DNA of 64,000 bases from Emydura subglobosa (GCA_007922225.1 ML679995.1:8002689-8066688), one strand, 5' to 3'; shown: positions 22,940-35,219, counted from the first letter of the stretch. The notes: generated by a model not told the origin, from the letters alone. Numbers and translations: made by a program.

Positions 22940-23170
22940 GAAGGATGGTCTTATAGTTAATGCACTTGACAGTTGGGTTTGATTCCCAATATTGTTATAA
23001 ACCATGGGCAAGTTACTTTAGTTCTCTGTGCCTCAGTTCTCCATCTGCAAAACAGGGATAATAGTACTTGCTTTCTCTGTCTCGTTGGGGGCTGTGACTG
23101 TCTCTTAAAGCCTAGCCTTCCATCTTGGTTGGCACCTCTAGATGGTACTGCAATATTAACTTTTAAATAG
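22940..23170 (+). mobile_element. tRNA-derived SINE, Cry I-like
   Basis: The copy has an A-box-like GGTCTTATAGTTAATGCAC and a clear B box GGGTTTGATTCCC (22975-22987). These are followed by 'gggcaagttactttagttct', 'gtgcctcagttctccatctg' and 'aaaacagggataatag', the order of the tortoise tRNA-Lys-derived SINE. The 3' end from about 23090 is altered. A-rich DNA lies immediately upstream (22891-22930). Confidence 0.7.
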
Positions 23171-24189
23171 TTACCACGATGAAGAGATTTATGCTGAAGA
23201 ATTAGGTCATCTTCTCTCTCACGCCAGTATAATTGCTGTTGCTCCAGTCAAGTTAGTTTTGAATATGCTAGGTCTCTTTTTTTTTTTTTGGTTTTTCATA
23301 GGGGAAACACTGGAACCTGATTTGTTTTGTTAACTGGTTAACCATTCCTGGCTTCCTTCAATCCTTTTTATTACATTAGGGTTCCTTTCTATTTTTTGAT
23401 AATCCAAAAGGAAAATGAATCTCTCCCCAGTAAAGCTCCAAATCAGGAGTCCACTCCCCTTCTACACAGGCAAAACAAATAGGTTGAATACAAGACTGAT
23501 GTAACTCCTCGGAAGCCAATGGAATTATACAAGTGAGAAGTTTGGCTCACTCAGTTTAACAATGATTTTGCGGTTGAATAATTAATGATCTCTGCTTTTG
23601 TCAAACCAGGTTTTTGGTTGGGTCTCACTTGTGTGGGCGGAACATAAAGCTGTTATAAATAGAGCTGGGTCTAACCCTTAACCCAGATTTGTACATTCAC
23701 ATTTTGGGGACGCTTGGATCCAAACTTTGTGGCTGAAAACTTTCTTTATATTCAAACAGACCACAGTTTGGAACCTGTAAATCCTTAAGATTTGGGGGAA
23801 TTTGGATGTGGATCACAGCACTGTTGCTTGGACATGAAAACACACAGCACATCTTGGGGTGATGTATAAATAGTAATTAATAATGGGACCCATCTCTACT
23901 TCAAGCCTACTTAAAAACCTTCTTTCAGTCTTGATCTTTCCCAGGAAACAGGGTTTCTAACATGTTAAAAACATGGTTTCAATTGATCCAATGACTGAAC
24001 CTGTGTAACTATCCTGTTATATTGCAGTTTAACCATAGCTGAATGTATGTGTGCATGGAGACGGGGTTGGCTGATTGTACAGGGTGGCCTTCCCATTCCC
24101 CCAGCACCGTCCGCTTTTAGGTAACTGTAAGAAAACAAACAACAAAGTAACAAACTAGAGAAAACAGGCTGATGGTCTGCTGATTTCAA
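23171..24189. other. Unassigned DNA with a possible degenerate repeat
   Basis: A poly-T run lies at 23278-23290. From 23650 to 23850 the words 'agagctgggtc', 'ggatccaaactttg' and 'cacagtttgg' recall a turtle repeat rich in 'gttcggatcc' motifs, but the match is weak. Confidence 0.35.
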
Positions 24190-25260
24190 GCTGTCTCTAA
24201 AACAATTTTCCCTTTGGCAAACTCTACAACTTGAGGAAGCATTTCCTTTACGACAGAGCAGAGCAGTGGCAGCAGCTGACTTTCACAGTAATTATTGCTG
24301 TTAAACTGAAGTGGGCTTTAAACATTTCATACAGATTGATTTATTCAAAGGTGTTTAAGGCTCAGCCAAGTTTACTAGTGGTGAGGTCGGGGGGGCACTT
24401 TATAGTTTATCATAATGTTTGATCAGCTGCAATGGGACACAAAGAGAAATGACCATGAGAAGGAAGAAAAAAAAAATTGTTTCCCTTTGTGAAACTCTTT
24501 TCCTGGATAACCAAAGGTGTGGTGCTGCGAGGGTCTGTCAGACAGAATTAACTGTTGAACATGTTTCCACTATTCTCCGAGGAGGGAGGAGGGGTTAAAG
24601 TTTAGGAAACTTTCAAATCTTTCTTCCCCATTTTGAATAATTTTCTTTTTTTTTTTTCCCAACCTCATCTCCAAAGAATGCAATAAGTCTGTCAAAGTAG
24701 GAATTAATTAAGCAAATCAATCAGTCAGTTTTATTAAGGAATTACAAAGCCCAAGTGCAGCATTAATTATTCAGATAATGGGACATCTCTAAGCCTTTCT
24801 TTTCAATTATTGATAAATCGCCATCTATCATCCTGACTTTTTTAGTACTGATTTAGTTGTGAATGAAGTCGGGTCATTCCGCCATCGCATATGCCAGTTA
24901 TGAGAGTTGCTAGGTGACAGGAGGGTATGAGAGGTGGCTTTTATATCTGTCCACTATGATTGCAAACATTAAATATTCCAAAGCATGTGTCTTCTGCTAT
25001 GATGCAGATAAAAGGGAAGCTGTCCTTCCTTGCCCATATCATCTGGATGATCATGTCTCTCATACGTCCATTTCCCCACCATCACCATCACCCCCCGCCC
25101 TCCTTTGTAAGTTTCCTGTTGACTTGTTACCCACTCATAATCATAATGGCCATAATAATGTACTGCTGTTTAATTCTCCCCAGAGAGTGATACACCTTAC
25201 ATTTTCTGATTGGGCCAACTTAATTTCCTGTTCATTGCTAAAGTCATGGTAACAGCATTC
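24190..25260. promoter_or_regulatory. Candidate conserved non-coding region (inference)
   Basis: The stretch is free of recognisable transposons and dense in homeodomain-type cores: ATTAATTA at 24703-24710, GCATTAATTATT near 24760, AATCAATCAGTCAG near 24715, TGATAAATCG near 24811, CATATG near 24889 and CATAATCATAATGGCCATAA near 25136-25155. Such AT-rich, motif-dense, repeat-depleted blocks are typical of vertebrate developmental enhancers. This is inference from texture alone, since no alignment was possible. Confidence 0.35.
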
Positions 25261-26485
25261 TTCCATTGTGAGTCCTTCTGCAACCCCCTGTGCAATTGTA
25301 TATAACCTTTCATGGCAGCACAAGTGGCCTTAATGTACAATGAAAAGCTCCCTTGGCTGACTCTTACCTGCTTTCATATGTGGATAAGAAGACATTCACC
25401 TAATGAAACATGTTTAATCAAGCCATCAAACAGCATCCTTCTTCTCACCCATGACAGGAGGCAGGAGATAAGTAGGCACAAAAGATTTGAATGCAATAAC
25501 TGTATTGTAAAAAGTGAAACTATGATCTCACTCAACTCACAAATAACTGCAAAACTCTTAGGGAAATTGGTGAAAATATTATGCAGTGTCCTTCAATGAT
25601 CTAAAGACAACAAGCCTGATTCTGTATTGTCGTGCAAAGCATTTTATATCCATGTTGTATATGTATAAAAGCCTATACAAGGTACCAGGTACTAGAGAAT
25701 CCAAAACTGTTTTCCATGCCTCCTTGGAATCCTAGATGTTCAGTAACTTGTCTGAATAAATGTTGCTTAGGCAGTTATGGATATAATTCTACTAATAAGA
25801 AGCAACTAGGATTTGGAAAAGAACTGAATGAAATCGGTGCATTAAAAGCCAGGGCTAGGGAGCTAAGCTGCAAAATTACTGGACATTCTTATTATTTCTG
25901 TATGTGAGAAATGTGCTACTTCATGTAATTGAGTCTGGGTTTACTGTCTTCCAGCAGGATCTATTACTTGTCCACTGACAGTAGCTTTCCAGCTGTAGCC
26001 GTGGGCTCAGCACAGACTGCCATCACTTTGCCTCAACAATAATGTCCTGCTTCTTCTAAAGCCAAATTGTGTGGCATATATGCTGAAATATTTCTGCAGT
26101 TAAGAAAAGAAAGCACTGGGGGTAAATAATCAACACGGTAATATGGAAACAACAATCACTTTAACACATGTGTATTGGCTATATAGATGTACATGTATGT
26201 AAATATAGTCTCTGTCTATTTTCATGGATGGCACCCACTGCAGCAATTATTGTACCTTAGACATATAAGATGGACAGTTATGAAAACAGCTTTAATGCAG
26301 CTAGTAGAGTCACTTGGCCCCCCATCCTGTATCAACACCAAGTGTCAGGGCTGTGGGGGGATACCCCCCAATATCCAGTGTTGTAGGAGGATGGTATACT
26401 CCTCCCCAGCACTTAAGAGTGGTGATATCCCTGTGCAACTTTGGGAGAAGGGTAGGTAGGCAGAGTGATATTATGGTGATGGGAG
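25261..26485. other. Unassigned non-coding DNA
   Basis: No repeat family was recognised. Several short frames of under 100 codons appear and none resembles a known protein. Confidence 0.45.
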
Positions 26486-26492
26486 CCACCCA

Positions 26493-26754
26493 GGATATGT
26501 CTACACTACAATAAAACACCTGTGTCTGCTGATTCAGGTTGCAGGGCTATAAAATTGCAGTGTAGAAATCTGGGGTCAGACTGGAGCCTGGGCTCTGGGA
26601 CCCTCCCTTCTTGTGGGGTCTCGGAGCCTGGGTTCCAGTCTAAGACCAGACAGATACACTGTAATTTTATAACCTTGGAGCCCAAGGCCCCTGAGCCCAA
26701 GTCAGCTGAGGCAGGTCAGCTGCGGGTGTTCTATTGAAATGTAGCCATACCCTT
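26493..26754. mobile_element. Long-hairpin miniature DNA transposon
   Basis: The ends GGATATGTCTACAC and TGTAGCCATACCC are inverted. The interior is self-complementary: GGAGCCTGGGCTCTGGGACC (about 26584-26603) faces 'ggtctcggagcctgggttcc', and CTGATTCAGGTTGCAGGGC faces 'gagcccaagtcagctgagg'. No coding capacity. The same family occurs at 50692-50966 and, as a half copy, at 62316-62497. Confidence 0.75.
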
Positions 26755-26844
26755 CAGAGCCGAGATAGAATAGTATTTCCTGAACTGGAAGTGGGTCAAG
26801 ACACTAGGGCTAATAGCTCCAACTCTTGCAAAAAGTGCTATGAG

Positions 26845-28770
26845 ATTCAGAGATTCCAAGGCCAGAAGAGATCACTGTGATCGTCTAATCTGACCTCCTG
26901 TCTAACACAGGCCATAAAACTTCCCCGAAATAATTCCAAAGCAGATCTTTTAGAAAAGCACCTTATCTTGATTTTAAAATGATCAGTGATGGAAAATCTA
27001 CTACACCTCTTTGTGAATTGTTCTAATGCTTAATTACCTTCACTGTTAAAAATTGTGCCTTATTTCCATTCTAAATTTGTCTAGCTTCAACTTCCAGCCA
27101 TTGGATCATGTTATACCTTTCTCTGCTAGATTGAAGAGCCCATGAATAAGTATTTTCCCCAGGTAGGTGCTTACAAACGGTAATCAAGTCACCACTTAAC
27201 CTTCTTTTTGTTAAGCTACATAGATTGATCTCCTTGAGTCTGTCACTATAAGGCATGTTTTCTAATTCTTTAATCATTCTTGTGGCTCTTCTCTGAACCT
27301 TCTCCAATTCATCAACATCCTTCTTGAATTATGAACACCAGAACTGGACATGGTATTCCAGTAGTGATCACATGAGTGTCAAATACAGAGGAAAGATAAT
27401 CTCTCTACACCTACTTGAGATTCCTCACCCATGACTATGCATCCCCAGGATTGCATTAGCCCTTTTGGCCAGAGTGTCACGCTGGGCGCTCGTGTTCAGC
27501 TGATTATCCATCATAACCCACAAATCTTTTTCAGGGTCAATGCTTCCCAGAATAGAGTCCCCCATCATGCAAGTATGGCCTGCATTCTTGTTCCTAGATA
27601 GATACATTTACATTTAGCCATATTAAAATGCCTAGATACTGGCACTTGCACCAAGTTTAACAAATAATCTCTGTTAGTGACCTGTCCTCTTCTTTATTTA
27701 TTACTCTCCCAACTTCTATGTCTGCAAACATCTGCAAATCTGAAAACTTTGTCAGTGATTATTTTATGTTTTCTTTCTCTTTTTTCATTCATTGATAAAA
27801 AAATTTAAATGACATAGAGTCAAGAACAGAACCGGGTGGGACCCCACTAGAAACACACCCACTTGATGATGATTCTCCATTTTCTGTTACATCTTGAGAC
27901 TTATCAAAATGCTTTAAATCTATTTAATGCAACTTTTAATCCATTTAATGTGTACCATGTTAATTTTATATCATTCTAATTTTTTAATAAAAATGTTGTG
28001 TGTACCAAGTCAAATGTCTTATAGTAGTCTAAATATATAATAAGAGCATTGTTACCTTTATCATCTAAACTTGTAATCTCATTAAAAAACGCATCAAGTT
28101 AGTTTGATAGGATCTGTTTTCTGCGTTGACTGGCAATAATTATATTACTCTTTTTAGTTCTTTATTAATCGACTCCCATATCAGTGGCTACATTATCTTG
28201 CCCAGGATCGATGTCAGGTTGACAGGCCTATAATTACCTAGGTCATCCCATTTAACCTTTTAAAGTATTAGCACACCATTAACTTTCTCCCAGTCTTCTG
28301 GACTTCCCCAGCCATTCCAATACTTATTGAAAATCAACATTAATGGTCCAGCAAGCTCTTGTGCAGCTCTTTTACATCTCTTGGATGCAAGTTATCCAGA
28401 CCTGCTCATTTAAAAATGTCTAAATTTAGTAGCTTCCATTTAACATCTTCCTGAGCCACTAGTGGAATGGAAAAAATGTTGTCATCATCATCATAAGAGA
28501 AGGCTACTTCATCTGTTCCCCTCCCCTCCCCCGAAATCCAGAGCAGAAATATTTATCGAACACTCTGCCTTTTCGGCATTATTATTAATAATTCTACAAT
28601 TTCCAGCTAATAATGGGTCCATACCATTGTCAGGATTATTTTTTTCTCCTAATATACTTTAAAAAACTCCTTTTAATTTTCCTTAACTCTACAAGTCATA
28701 GAGGTCTCCTTGTGTCCCTTTGCTTCCCTTATCAAATTTCTACAATTCCTAGCTTCTGATTTATATCCAT
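26845..28770 (-). pseudogene. Old CR1-type LINE with decayed reverse transcriptase
   Basis: On the minus strand the translation shows, in order, the finger motif GNYRPVNLTSILGKIM (near 28210), a decayed catalytic region, then SILGSIDPEKDLWVMMDNQL (near 27510), RANAILGMHSHG, a broken second half of the thumb, and EKVQRRATRMIKELENMPYS (near 27290). The 3' end is the CR1-like 'gaggtcagattagacgatca'. There are several stops and frameshifts per motif, so it is long dead. At about 1.9 kb it is the longest LINE copy here. The family differs from the young CR1 at 14.7 and 39.1 kb in having a different 3' end. Confidence 0.8.
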
Positions 28771-28799
28771 TACTATCAAAATCCCCTTTCTTCCATTCA

Positions 28800-29400
28800 T
28801 TATGTATTATTATAAGAGCTTTGAATGGAAGTGGCTAGAACTGTGATTGGGTGTGCATCATCACAGGTCCTCAAGCTGTTAATGTGGGCCTGAGAGGCCA
28901 GCCATTTTATTTGGCTACACCCAGAGTGAGAGCCAGGCTTAAATGAACACAAAATCCAGCTGGACAGGATCAAGCTAGTTAGTATAAAGTCAGGAAGTTG
29001 AAAGCAGAAAGAGCCTGCAGGGAAAGCGTCTGCAGTTACTCTCTGGGAAAAGAGAAGTGGTGAAGGAAAAAAACCAAGAAGGAAAATAAGCTTTGGGTTC
29101 CTAGCCCTGGAATAAGCATCAAACCCAGGGGAACTGTGGGGAAAGAAAGGCTGAGAGGGCTGAATAGAAAGAAGCCCAGGGAAACAACAGCATGAAGCAG
29201 AATTGAGCAGACCTTGGCATCTTGTTATAGGGTCCCTGGACTGGAAACCAGTATAGAGGGAGAGGCTGGGTTTCTCTACCAGCCACTGGAAAGAGCCATA
29301 GAATTGGTGGAGATGCCAACCAGACAGCTGGTCTGGAGGTTTCTAACACCATGCTGAGTCATTGGCTCTGCACTGATTCAGAGAGGACGAAGCCATTCAC
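28800..29400 (+). repeat. LTR-retroelement-like repeat (uncertain)
   Basis: The purine-rich segment includes 'aggggaactgtggggaaag', 'gaagcccagggaaacaacag' and 'agagggagaggctgggttt' followed by 'ctaccagccactgg'. I associate this phrase order with turtle endogenous retroelement LTR or leader sequence. No termini or target duplication were found. Confidence 0.35.
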
Positions 29401-29763
29401 TAGACGAGCCATCATCACTTTCTGAGCAATTTACAATCTAAATTAAGTGCTGGCCTAAGTGGGTATTGCACTCATTATGCATACTCTGAATTTGGCTCCG
29501 TATGTAGAGAACAAAGGATCATTTAAAAGTTGCATGGACCTCTTCAGATACCTTAAAGATCCTTTCTAGAATTGGAGGGTGTGTGGAGGAGTTATCTTCC
29601 AAGATATATTCCTGGAAGTCTCTTGATATTCAGTATCACACCGTATCACACCAGAATAACCGCCACTACTACAACGAAGTAAATGATTCATAGCGCATCA
29701 TTCATTCACCTCATATAAAGCTAGATACTGTGAATGCTTTGCCCAGGTACATCCATTTGCAAG
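29401..29763. other. Unassigned spacer
   Basis: Nothing was recognised. Confidence 0.4.
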
Positions 29764-29771
29764 ATCTAGGC

Positions 29772-29966
29772 CAGGGGTAGTCAGTAGGTGGACCACCGAC
29801 CACATCCAGACCAACAGATGCTTTTGAACAGACTGCAAAATCTTTTTATTTACTTATTATTATCATTATTATTATTATTTTTGGATTATTTTGTCTGGAG
29901 TCTGGACCTTGATTGTACCTTGACCAAGAAATTTGGACCTTGACAAAAAATAATTGATTACCCCTG
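29772..29966. mobile_element. hAT-type miniature element with exact 8-bp duplication
   Basis: The 195-bp element begins CAGGGGTAGTCAGTAGGTGG and ends ATTGATTACCCCTG, an inverted pair. ATCTAGGC is duplicated exactly at 29764-29771 and 29967-29974. A TTATTATTATT run sits near its centre. It is non-coding and non-autonomous. Confidence 0.9.
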
Positions 29967-29974
29967 ATCTAGGC

Positions 29975-32205
29975 CCTAAGAAATAAGATCATGACACGTT
30001 CCAATGTATTCACTAATCAAATTTACTTAAGTATTCTTAAATCTAGCTCTCTCATTTAGCCGTATTTATTCAGAGGAGTCACAGGACATTGTCTCTGTTC
30101 CTTGGCTGGATAAGGGGCAAGCTCTTCTGGTGTGAAAACTGATATTTTCTTTGAAATTTGCTTATTGTGAACATTCATATGCAGCTCGCTCCTATGTTTG
30201 TGGAAACCCAGGAGGGGTGTGAATATCTGCAGGATCATCTTCATAGGTGCTGCATTGCTGCAACCACCCATGTTTACCCCCTGAGTAAAAATCTTCCTAC
30301 CTAAAAGGATGGCTACATATGTCATCGTCTTCTGAAAGGCATGGTCACTCACATAGTTGGAGGTGTCCTGAGAAAACAGGTAGAAAATCTCCATGCAGTA
30401 CACGTTTGAGATTGAAAGTGGAGATCTCGGATAAGGTTTGGCTGTTTTTTGTTTGGGTTGGTTTGTTTTATGGGGCCTTTTTTGCTTCTGAAGGAGCAAA
30501 AATAGACAGGCCTGGAGAATGAAATCCTCTAAAGAGGTGGGTTATCCCACACAGTCACCTCCCTGACTTGGGGTCACCTCTACAGGCAAGAGAGTAGCTT
30601 GCTCTCTATGTCCGCCTTCTGACACTGCCATCCAAGGTAGCAGATAGTGATTTGGACACCCAACTCATGTGCACAGAACAACCCCAATTTTCGCCACCAC
30701 ACTTACCTAGGATGGATTTGAGCAGCCAGAAGATTAAAGTCTCTCTCACCAGCTACATTTCCTGAGCTATCCAGTCTTTCTAACACTGGTGTCTTAATTC
30801 CTCTGTCATCGCTTGTTCATTAGAGAAGAGTAAACACAAGAGACACATTAGTAAATGAGAGCTCTTTTATTCTCATTTCTCTGAGTTTGTCCCCTGCGGT
30901 ATTATTTCTTCTGCCATCCCTTTCCAAACAAGACTGATTCTTCTGTTTTCTCCACCTCTCCTGATTTGTTTTGTTTTAATATTCTCTTTTAACTATTTCT
31001 TCAGACAATCTCCTGAAGAACTGGACCAATGAACCTCTTGTTTCTGAATCAGGGAGCCAGTTATGGAATGCTGGGGCCAGATCCTCAGGTGATGTAAATC
31101 AGTGTAGAGGTCGATTAATTTCAGTGAAGCAATGCCAGTTTATACCAGCCCAGGATCTGGTCCTAACATGTTAATGTGGGGCTCACTTCTTCGTAGGCAC
31201 TGGGAACTTAATTTAGCTCTTGTCCATTCACCTGTCTGCTAAAGTCTGTTATCTAGCAGTTTTTCAGATGGGTATCTTGCAGCTAAGGGGGAAAACAAAC
31301 AAACAAATTCCCTCACCTGCCACAGCTTGCCTTGATTTAGCATTCCTGCGATGAACATCTAAGACACATCAGCCTCTTCACACACGATACGTATTTTTAA
31401 AAATGCAAAACCTAAACAAAGAAACAGACCCTGAGCTGGTGCACAGCCCCATTGACTTTACTGCAGTCATGCTCTTTGGCATCAGATCAAGATCTGGTCC
31501 ACAATATTCATTCCTCTGGTTGCATCCCTTGACTAAGTCCATTTAAGGTGTGTTCCCCTTCGGGCTTTTTACAGATCATGGACCAGATTGTCAGTGGGTG
31601 AACACTGGTATAGGTCCATTGGCTTCAGTGAAACTATGCTGAGAGTCTAAGACAGTAGCTTCAGGTTCTAACAGGACTGGAAGAAAGATATGTTGCTCCA
31701 GACGGAATCCTTTGGGCCAAATTCCCCTGCTAACCTTTATGAAAAGGTGGCAGAATTCCATGACAATGGCTCCAAACACAGTAGTTTCCGTATTGTAATG
31801 AAATTACACTGAATTACATCCCTGAATATTCTAGCCTTTGTTATCCAGATTGTATTTATTCACATAGCCTCTCTGAGTCAAAAGCCTGTTTTTCAATCAG
31901 ATCTTTCAATCATGTGTTTTCTTCTACTTTTTAAAATCACTATTTTAATAACCCACTTTAGTTGTGCTGAATTCAGCTTTATCGTTTCCAATGTCACCAA
32001 GATCATCCCATGAATTGCAAGAGAGAAGTGACTATGTTTTTGACATCTGCATAGAGCAAAAAGAAAGGATATTGCAAATGATGGGGATGAGGGGTAAAGG
32101 GTCTGTTCTTTTTCTTTTCTTTTTTTTTTTTCTGGCAAAAGAACTGCTATAGAAACAAATGTAGATGAAGGGGGCACTGAGCCATATAGAAGTGAGTAAT
32201 TATCT
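29975..32205. other. Unassigned DNA with two ancient-repeat patches
   Basis: The GGGGCCAGATCCTCAGGTGA (31073) to 'ccaggatctggtcc' (31151-31164) segment and a related one ending 'gatctggtcc' (31500) belong to the old degenerate group with terminal 'cagatc..gatctgg' symmetry. A minus-strand frame of 147 codons (30056-30499) is unrecognised and is not called a gene. Confidence 0.4.
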
Positions 32206-32208
32206 ACT

Positions 32209-32720
32209 GTTACAGGGCTTATTATCTCTCCAAATGTTTGCTAAAAATTCTATTGGGCAACCATCTGGACCCAGAGATTTATCAGTGGATATAGAGTGGA
32301 TTGTTACTTTAACTTTTCAACAGGGAAATTTCTTTCTCTAATTCTTTCCTGTCATCCTCTGTTAAATAATTTAGTTGAATGTCTCCTAGATAGCTCTCTG
32401 AGTCCTCAGAGTGAATATATTCTAGGTGATACACTGATATAAAATATTCCTTGAAAGTTTATTTTTTCTACCACTAGAGGATCTGAGGACACTTTGCCAT
32501 CTGTTGTAAGGGTTTTGCTAATGTACCTATTTTCTCCTCTCTCTTTCTGGTTTTTTTTTTTTTTTAATTGCTGGGCCTAATAATTTGCCTAATTGGCTGC
32601 CCCCCACCTCCAGTTATGTACAATATATATTGCCTCATCATCCTCAACTCGTATAAAATCCAGCACTTTTCCTCCAAGAAGTTCCATTGTAGCTTTATTA
32701 CTATAGCTTTGAATAGCAAA
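32209..32720 (-). pseudogene. L1-type LINE ORF2 fragment
   Basis: On the minus strand the sequence translates as a degraded inter-domain region of an L1-clade ORF2: a segment like NKLGKLLGPAIKKK with a poly-A-rich insertion, then YFISVYHLEYIHSEDSESYL, GDIQLNYLTEDDRKELEKEI, then a decayed 'SGSRWLPNRIF', matching the usual S-P-G-P-D-G-F-P segment position. It stops at an 'ERDNKPC' relic of the G-E-I-I-S-P segment. It has frameshifts and stops, and both ends are truncated. L1 clade is inferred from motif order. Confidence 0.65.
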
Positions 32721-32934
32721 TATCATTTCCCCCATTCACGCTGTGATAAATAATTCAATAGCATATCATCAATGACTATAGATCAGTTGCTCAGCTTAAC
32801 ACATGTCTTTGGCTTATGGTGAAGGTCATTGCTATCAATTATGCACTTATCTTCCATGGAATGTTTCAATTTGGTATTAAGATAATAACTATAATAAATA
32901 ATCTTTGCTCCTATCTAGTTCCTTTCATGGCATA

Positions 32935-33095
32935 GATTTGCAAGTGTTGTGGCCAACTTATAGGTGAGCAAAGGGAGGCTCTCAAGTTTAGTGTCTTGCC
33001 CAAGGTCACAGAAGTGAGTCAGTGGTAGTCAGAATTCGAACCGAAGTCTCTTGGTTCCCTGCGTTAACCAGTAGACATCGTTTTCTACAAGGCAA
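32935..33095 (-). mobile_element. tRNA-type SINE, antisense
   Basis: 'gtcttgcccaaggtcacaga' followed by AATTCGAACC (33033-33042), the reverse complement of a B box GGTTCGAATT, then 'gttaaccagtagac' for the A-box side. The order is antisense to transcription. Confidence 0.7.
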
Positions 33096-34764
33096 TGCAC
33101 CAACACAAACAATGGGCCTTCCATCATTATAGTGAGCCTATGCAGCTAAGATTCTACATGTGGTGACATTTCAACCACCCTAGCCTACAGGCAGCACAGG
33201 AAACTCAGAAAGTGACAAAGTCTAATTCTAGTACACTGGTCCAAAATTAGTCCTATGGTGACCCAAAGTCTTTCCCATCTGCCAGCTGTACAGTGCCCTG
33301 TGTGAAATGAGTTGGTGGTCTTGGTCTAACTAGTGTTAGACCGGTCAGCATCCCCATCCACATCATCACTGGTGCTAATTTACCTACCTGTGGGCGGTGT
33401 CTGTAGAGAGGCCAAGTACTGAATATGCATACTCATGAATACTTACTCTATGGAGAGAGAGTTTTATTCCCTCCAGCGATCTGTCAATCCAGAAACCCTA
33501 ATTAGCATTAAATAATCAAAATAAATATGTGGGGAGGAGGGGAGAAATCCTTTTGCAACCCATAAGATCCCATGCCTACAGACCTCAGATGGCAATGCCT
33601 GGATATCTGTTCACTTCTGCTTTGTACTGCTTTAGTAGTGGGAAAGGAATCTATAGCCTTGCCTACAGATCTGCACCTGGCATTAGTTACCAGTCATTTA
33701 CTGGATAAGACCATGCAGCCTGATATCTTTCTACAGCAATGGCCCTTACCTGTACTTCAAAGGAAAGCAAAAACCCTTTATAAGACACGTGACCAATTTT
33801 GCAATGTTACATATTGGGAAGTGGGGAGAAAAATCCCTCCTTCAATCACACAATCATCTTATGCTTTGGAACTTGCTGTTGAATATCAATCTCATCGCAT
33901 CATCTTGCATAGCTGCCGATATTAATGGTCAGAAAATTTCCTAGCCATTCATTTATTTATTAAGATCCAGCTAGAGTATTTTTTTCTGATGTGTTGCTAT
34001 GACAGGAAAGATTGCAATAGCTGACTACCTGCTCTGTGTTGTGTTTTCCTAGTGACTTCCATACTTTCCTTCAAAGATCCCACAATGACTAATCTCATGC
34101 TTTCCCCCCAGGCAATTCACAGATTGCCACCCCTTCTTAAATTGAGTGGGATAGCCCTCTCCATAACAATCAAGATGTGCTTCCAGAAATCCTTGGATGA
34201 TTCTGTGGAAATAATTGCCCCAGCAATCTAGTAAACTGTGCTGCTTACTTCAAAGTAGGCCTGGTGTTATGGACCTGATTCCAAACCAATGAAGTCAATA
34301 GGAATATTTCTAATGGCTTTGATGAGTGCCAGATGAGGCCCTGCATCAGGTTATTCGAGCTCCCTGTGCTAAAAGTCATCAATAGTGCACTCGGTATTGG
34401 CAGAGAGATACATAATCATTTCACTGAGGTTCAGATATAATGTCCTTAGTAAATATTAGGAAAAAAGTTGATCCTAACATGTGTAAAGAGGCACAAATCA
34501 ACATTATAGATTGCTTCTTGCAGGTTCCAAGGCAGAAGTGGCTCTCAGAGCAAGATTTGGTTGAAAAGAGAGGGATTGGGACGTTGAAGTGCTCCTTGCC
34601 TATGAACACGCATGGGAGAATACTGAAAGCAGACTAATGGGTATCAAGGCCGGTGTAAATGGGCGGAGTGGAAAGGGTGAGGAAGGCAATGCAATGTCCA
34701 GGGGTAATAGAGCATTATCCTATATCAATGCCAGGTGCCCAGAAACTCTCACTGATAGACTCCT
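33096..34764. other. Unassigned non-coding DNA
   Basis: A plus-strand frame of 117 codons at 33572-33925 does not resemble a known protein. At about 34264-34330 a weak 'aatgaagtcaataggaat' patch of the ancient repeat is present. No other element was recognised. Confidence 0.4.
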
Positions 34765-34866
34765 CTCAGGGATGGTCTAGATAATGCTTGGTTCTGCCTT
34801 GAGTGCAGGGGACTAGATTACTATTCTATTCTACTATTCTAGCCATACTATGATTCTATTCTATTC
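34765..34866 (+). mobile_element. CR1 3' tail fragment with expanded tail repeat
   Basis: The stretch has 'gggatggtctagataatgctt' and 'gcaggggactagatta' followed by several ATTCTATTCTA-type units and CTATGATTCTATTC. That is the terminal repeat of CR1, here longer than the usual two units. Nothing upstream is clearly LINE. Confidence 0.65.
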
Positions 34867-35219
34867 ACCTTCCAATAAAATAGATCGATTATATCACAGT
34901 GCTAGGGGGCTCTCTACTGGGAGTTAGAAGATAGAGTTAACAGAGATTCTGAGTAAGGGGCAGCACATATTTTCCCTGCTGCAGTAGCAGAGCAGAGACC
35001 AAAAGGTGGCTCTGAGTCAGTTTGTTTCCCGTTCTCCCCTTGCTCCAGAAAATAACCTGTGATGACCAGCTCTACACTTCCCTGTCCATGTTTGCTCAGC
35101 GATGCTGGCTGGTGCATGAGAGGGGAGTAGCGGCCTCACAGCAGCTGCTCACCCCACTGTGTGAAGACTGATAATGCAGGTATCATGGGGCAACCCTGCT
35201 TTAGTGTGTAAGGCAGCTC
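34867..35219. other. Unassigned spacer
   Basis: Nothing was recognised between the two CR1 pieces. Confidence 0.4.

Noticed and set aside
22940..23010. Possible functional tRNA gene from the B box
   Set aside because: The acceptor stem and anticodon arm do not form; the downstream order is that of a SINE.
30056..30499. 147-codon minus-strand open frame
   Set aside because: Starts in an A/C-rich Lys/Pro/Gln stretch, no family recognised, and no convincing exon borders. Not excluded as a lineage-specific exon, but unsupported.
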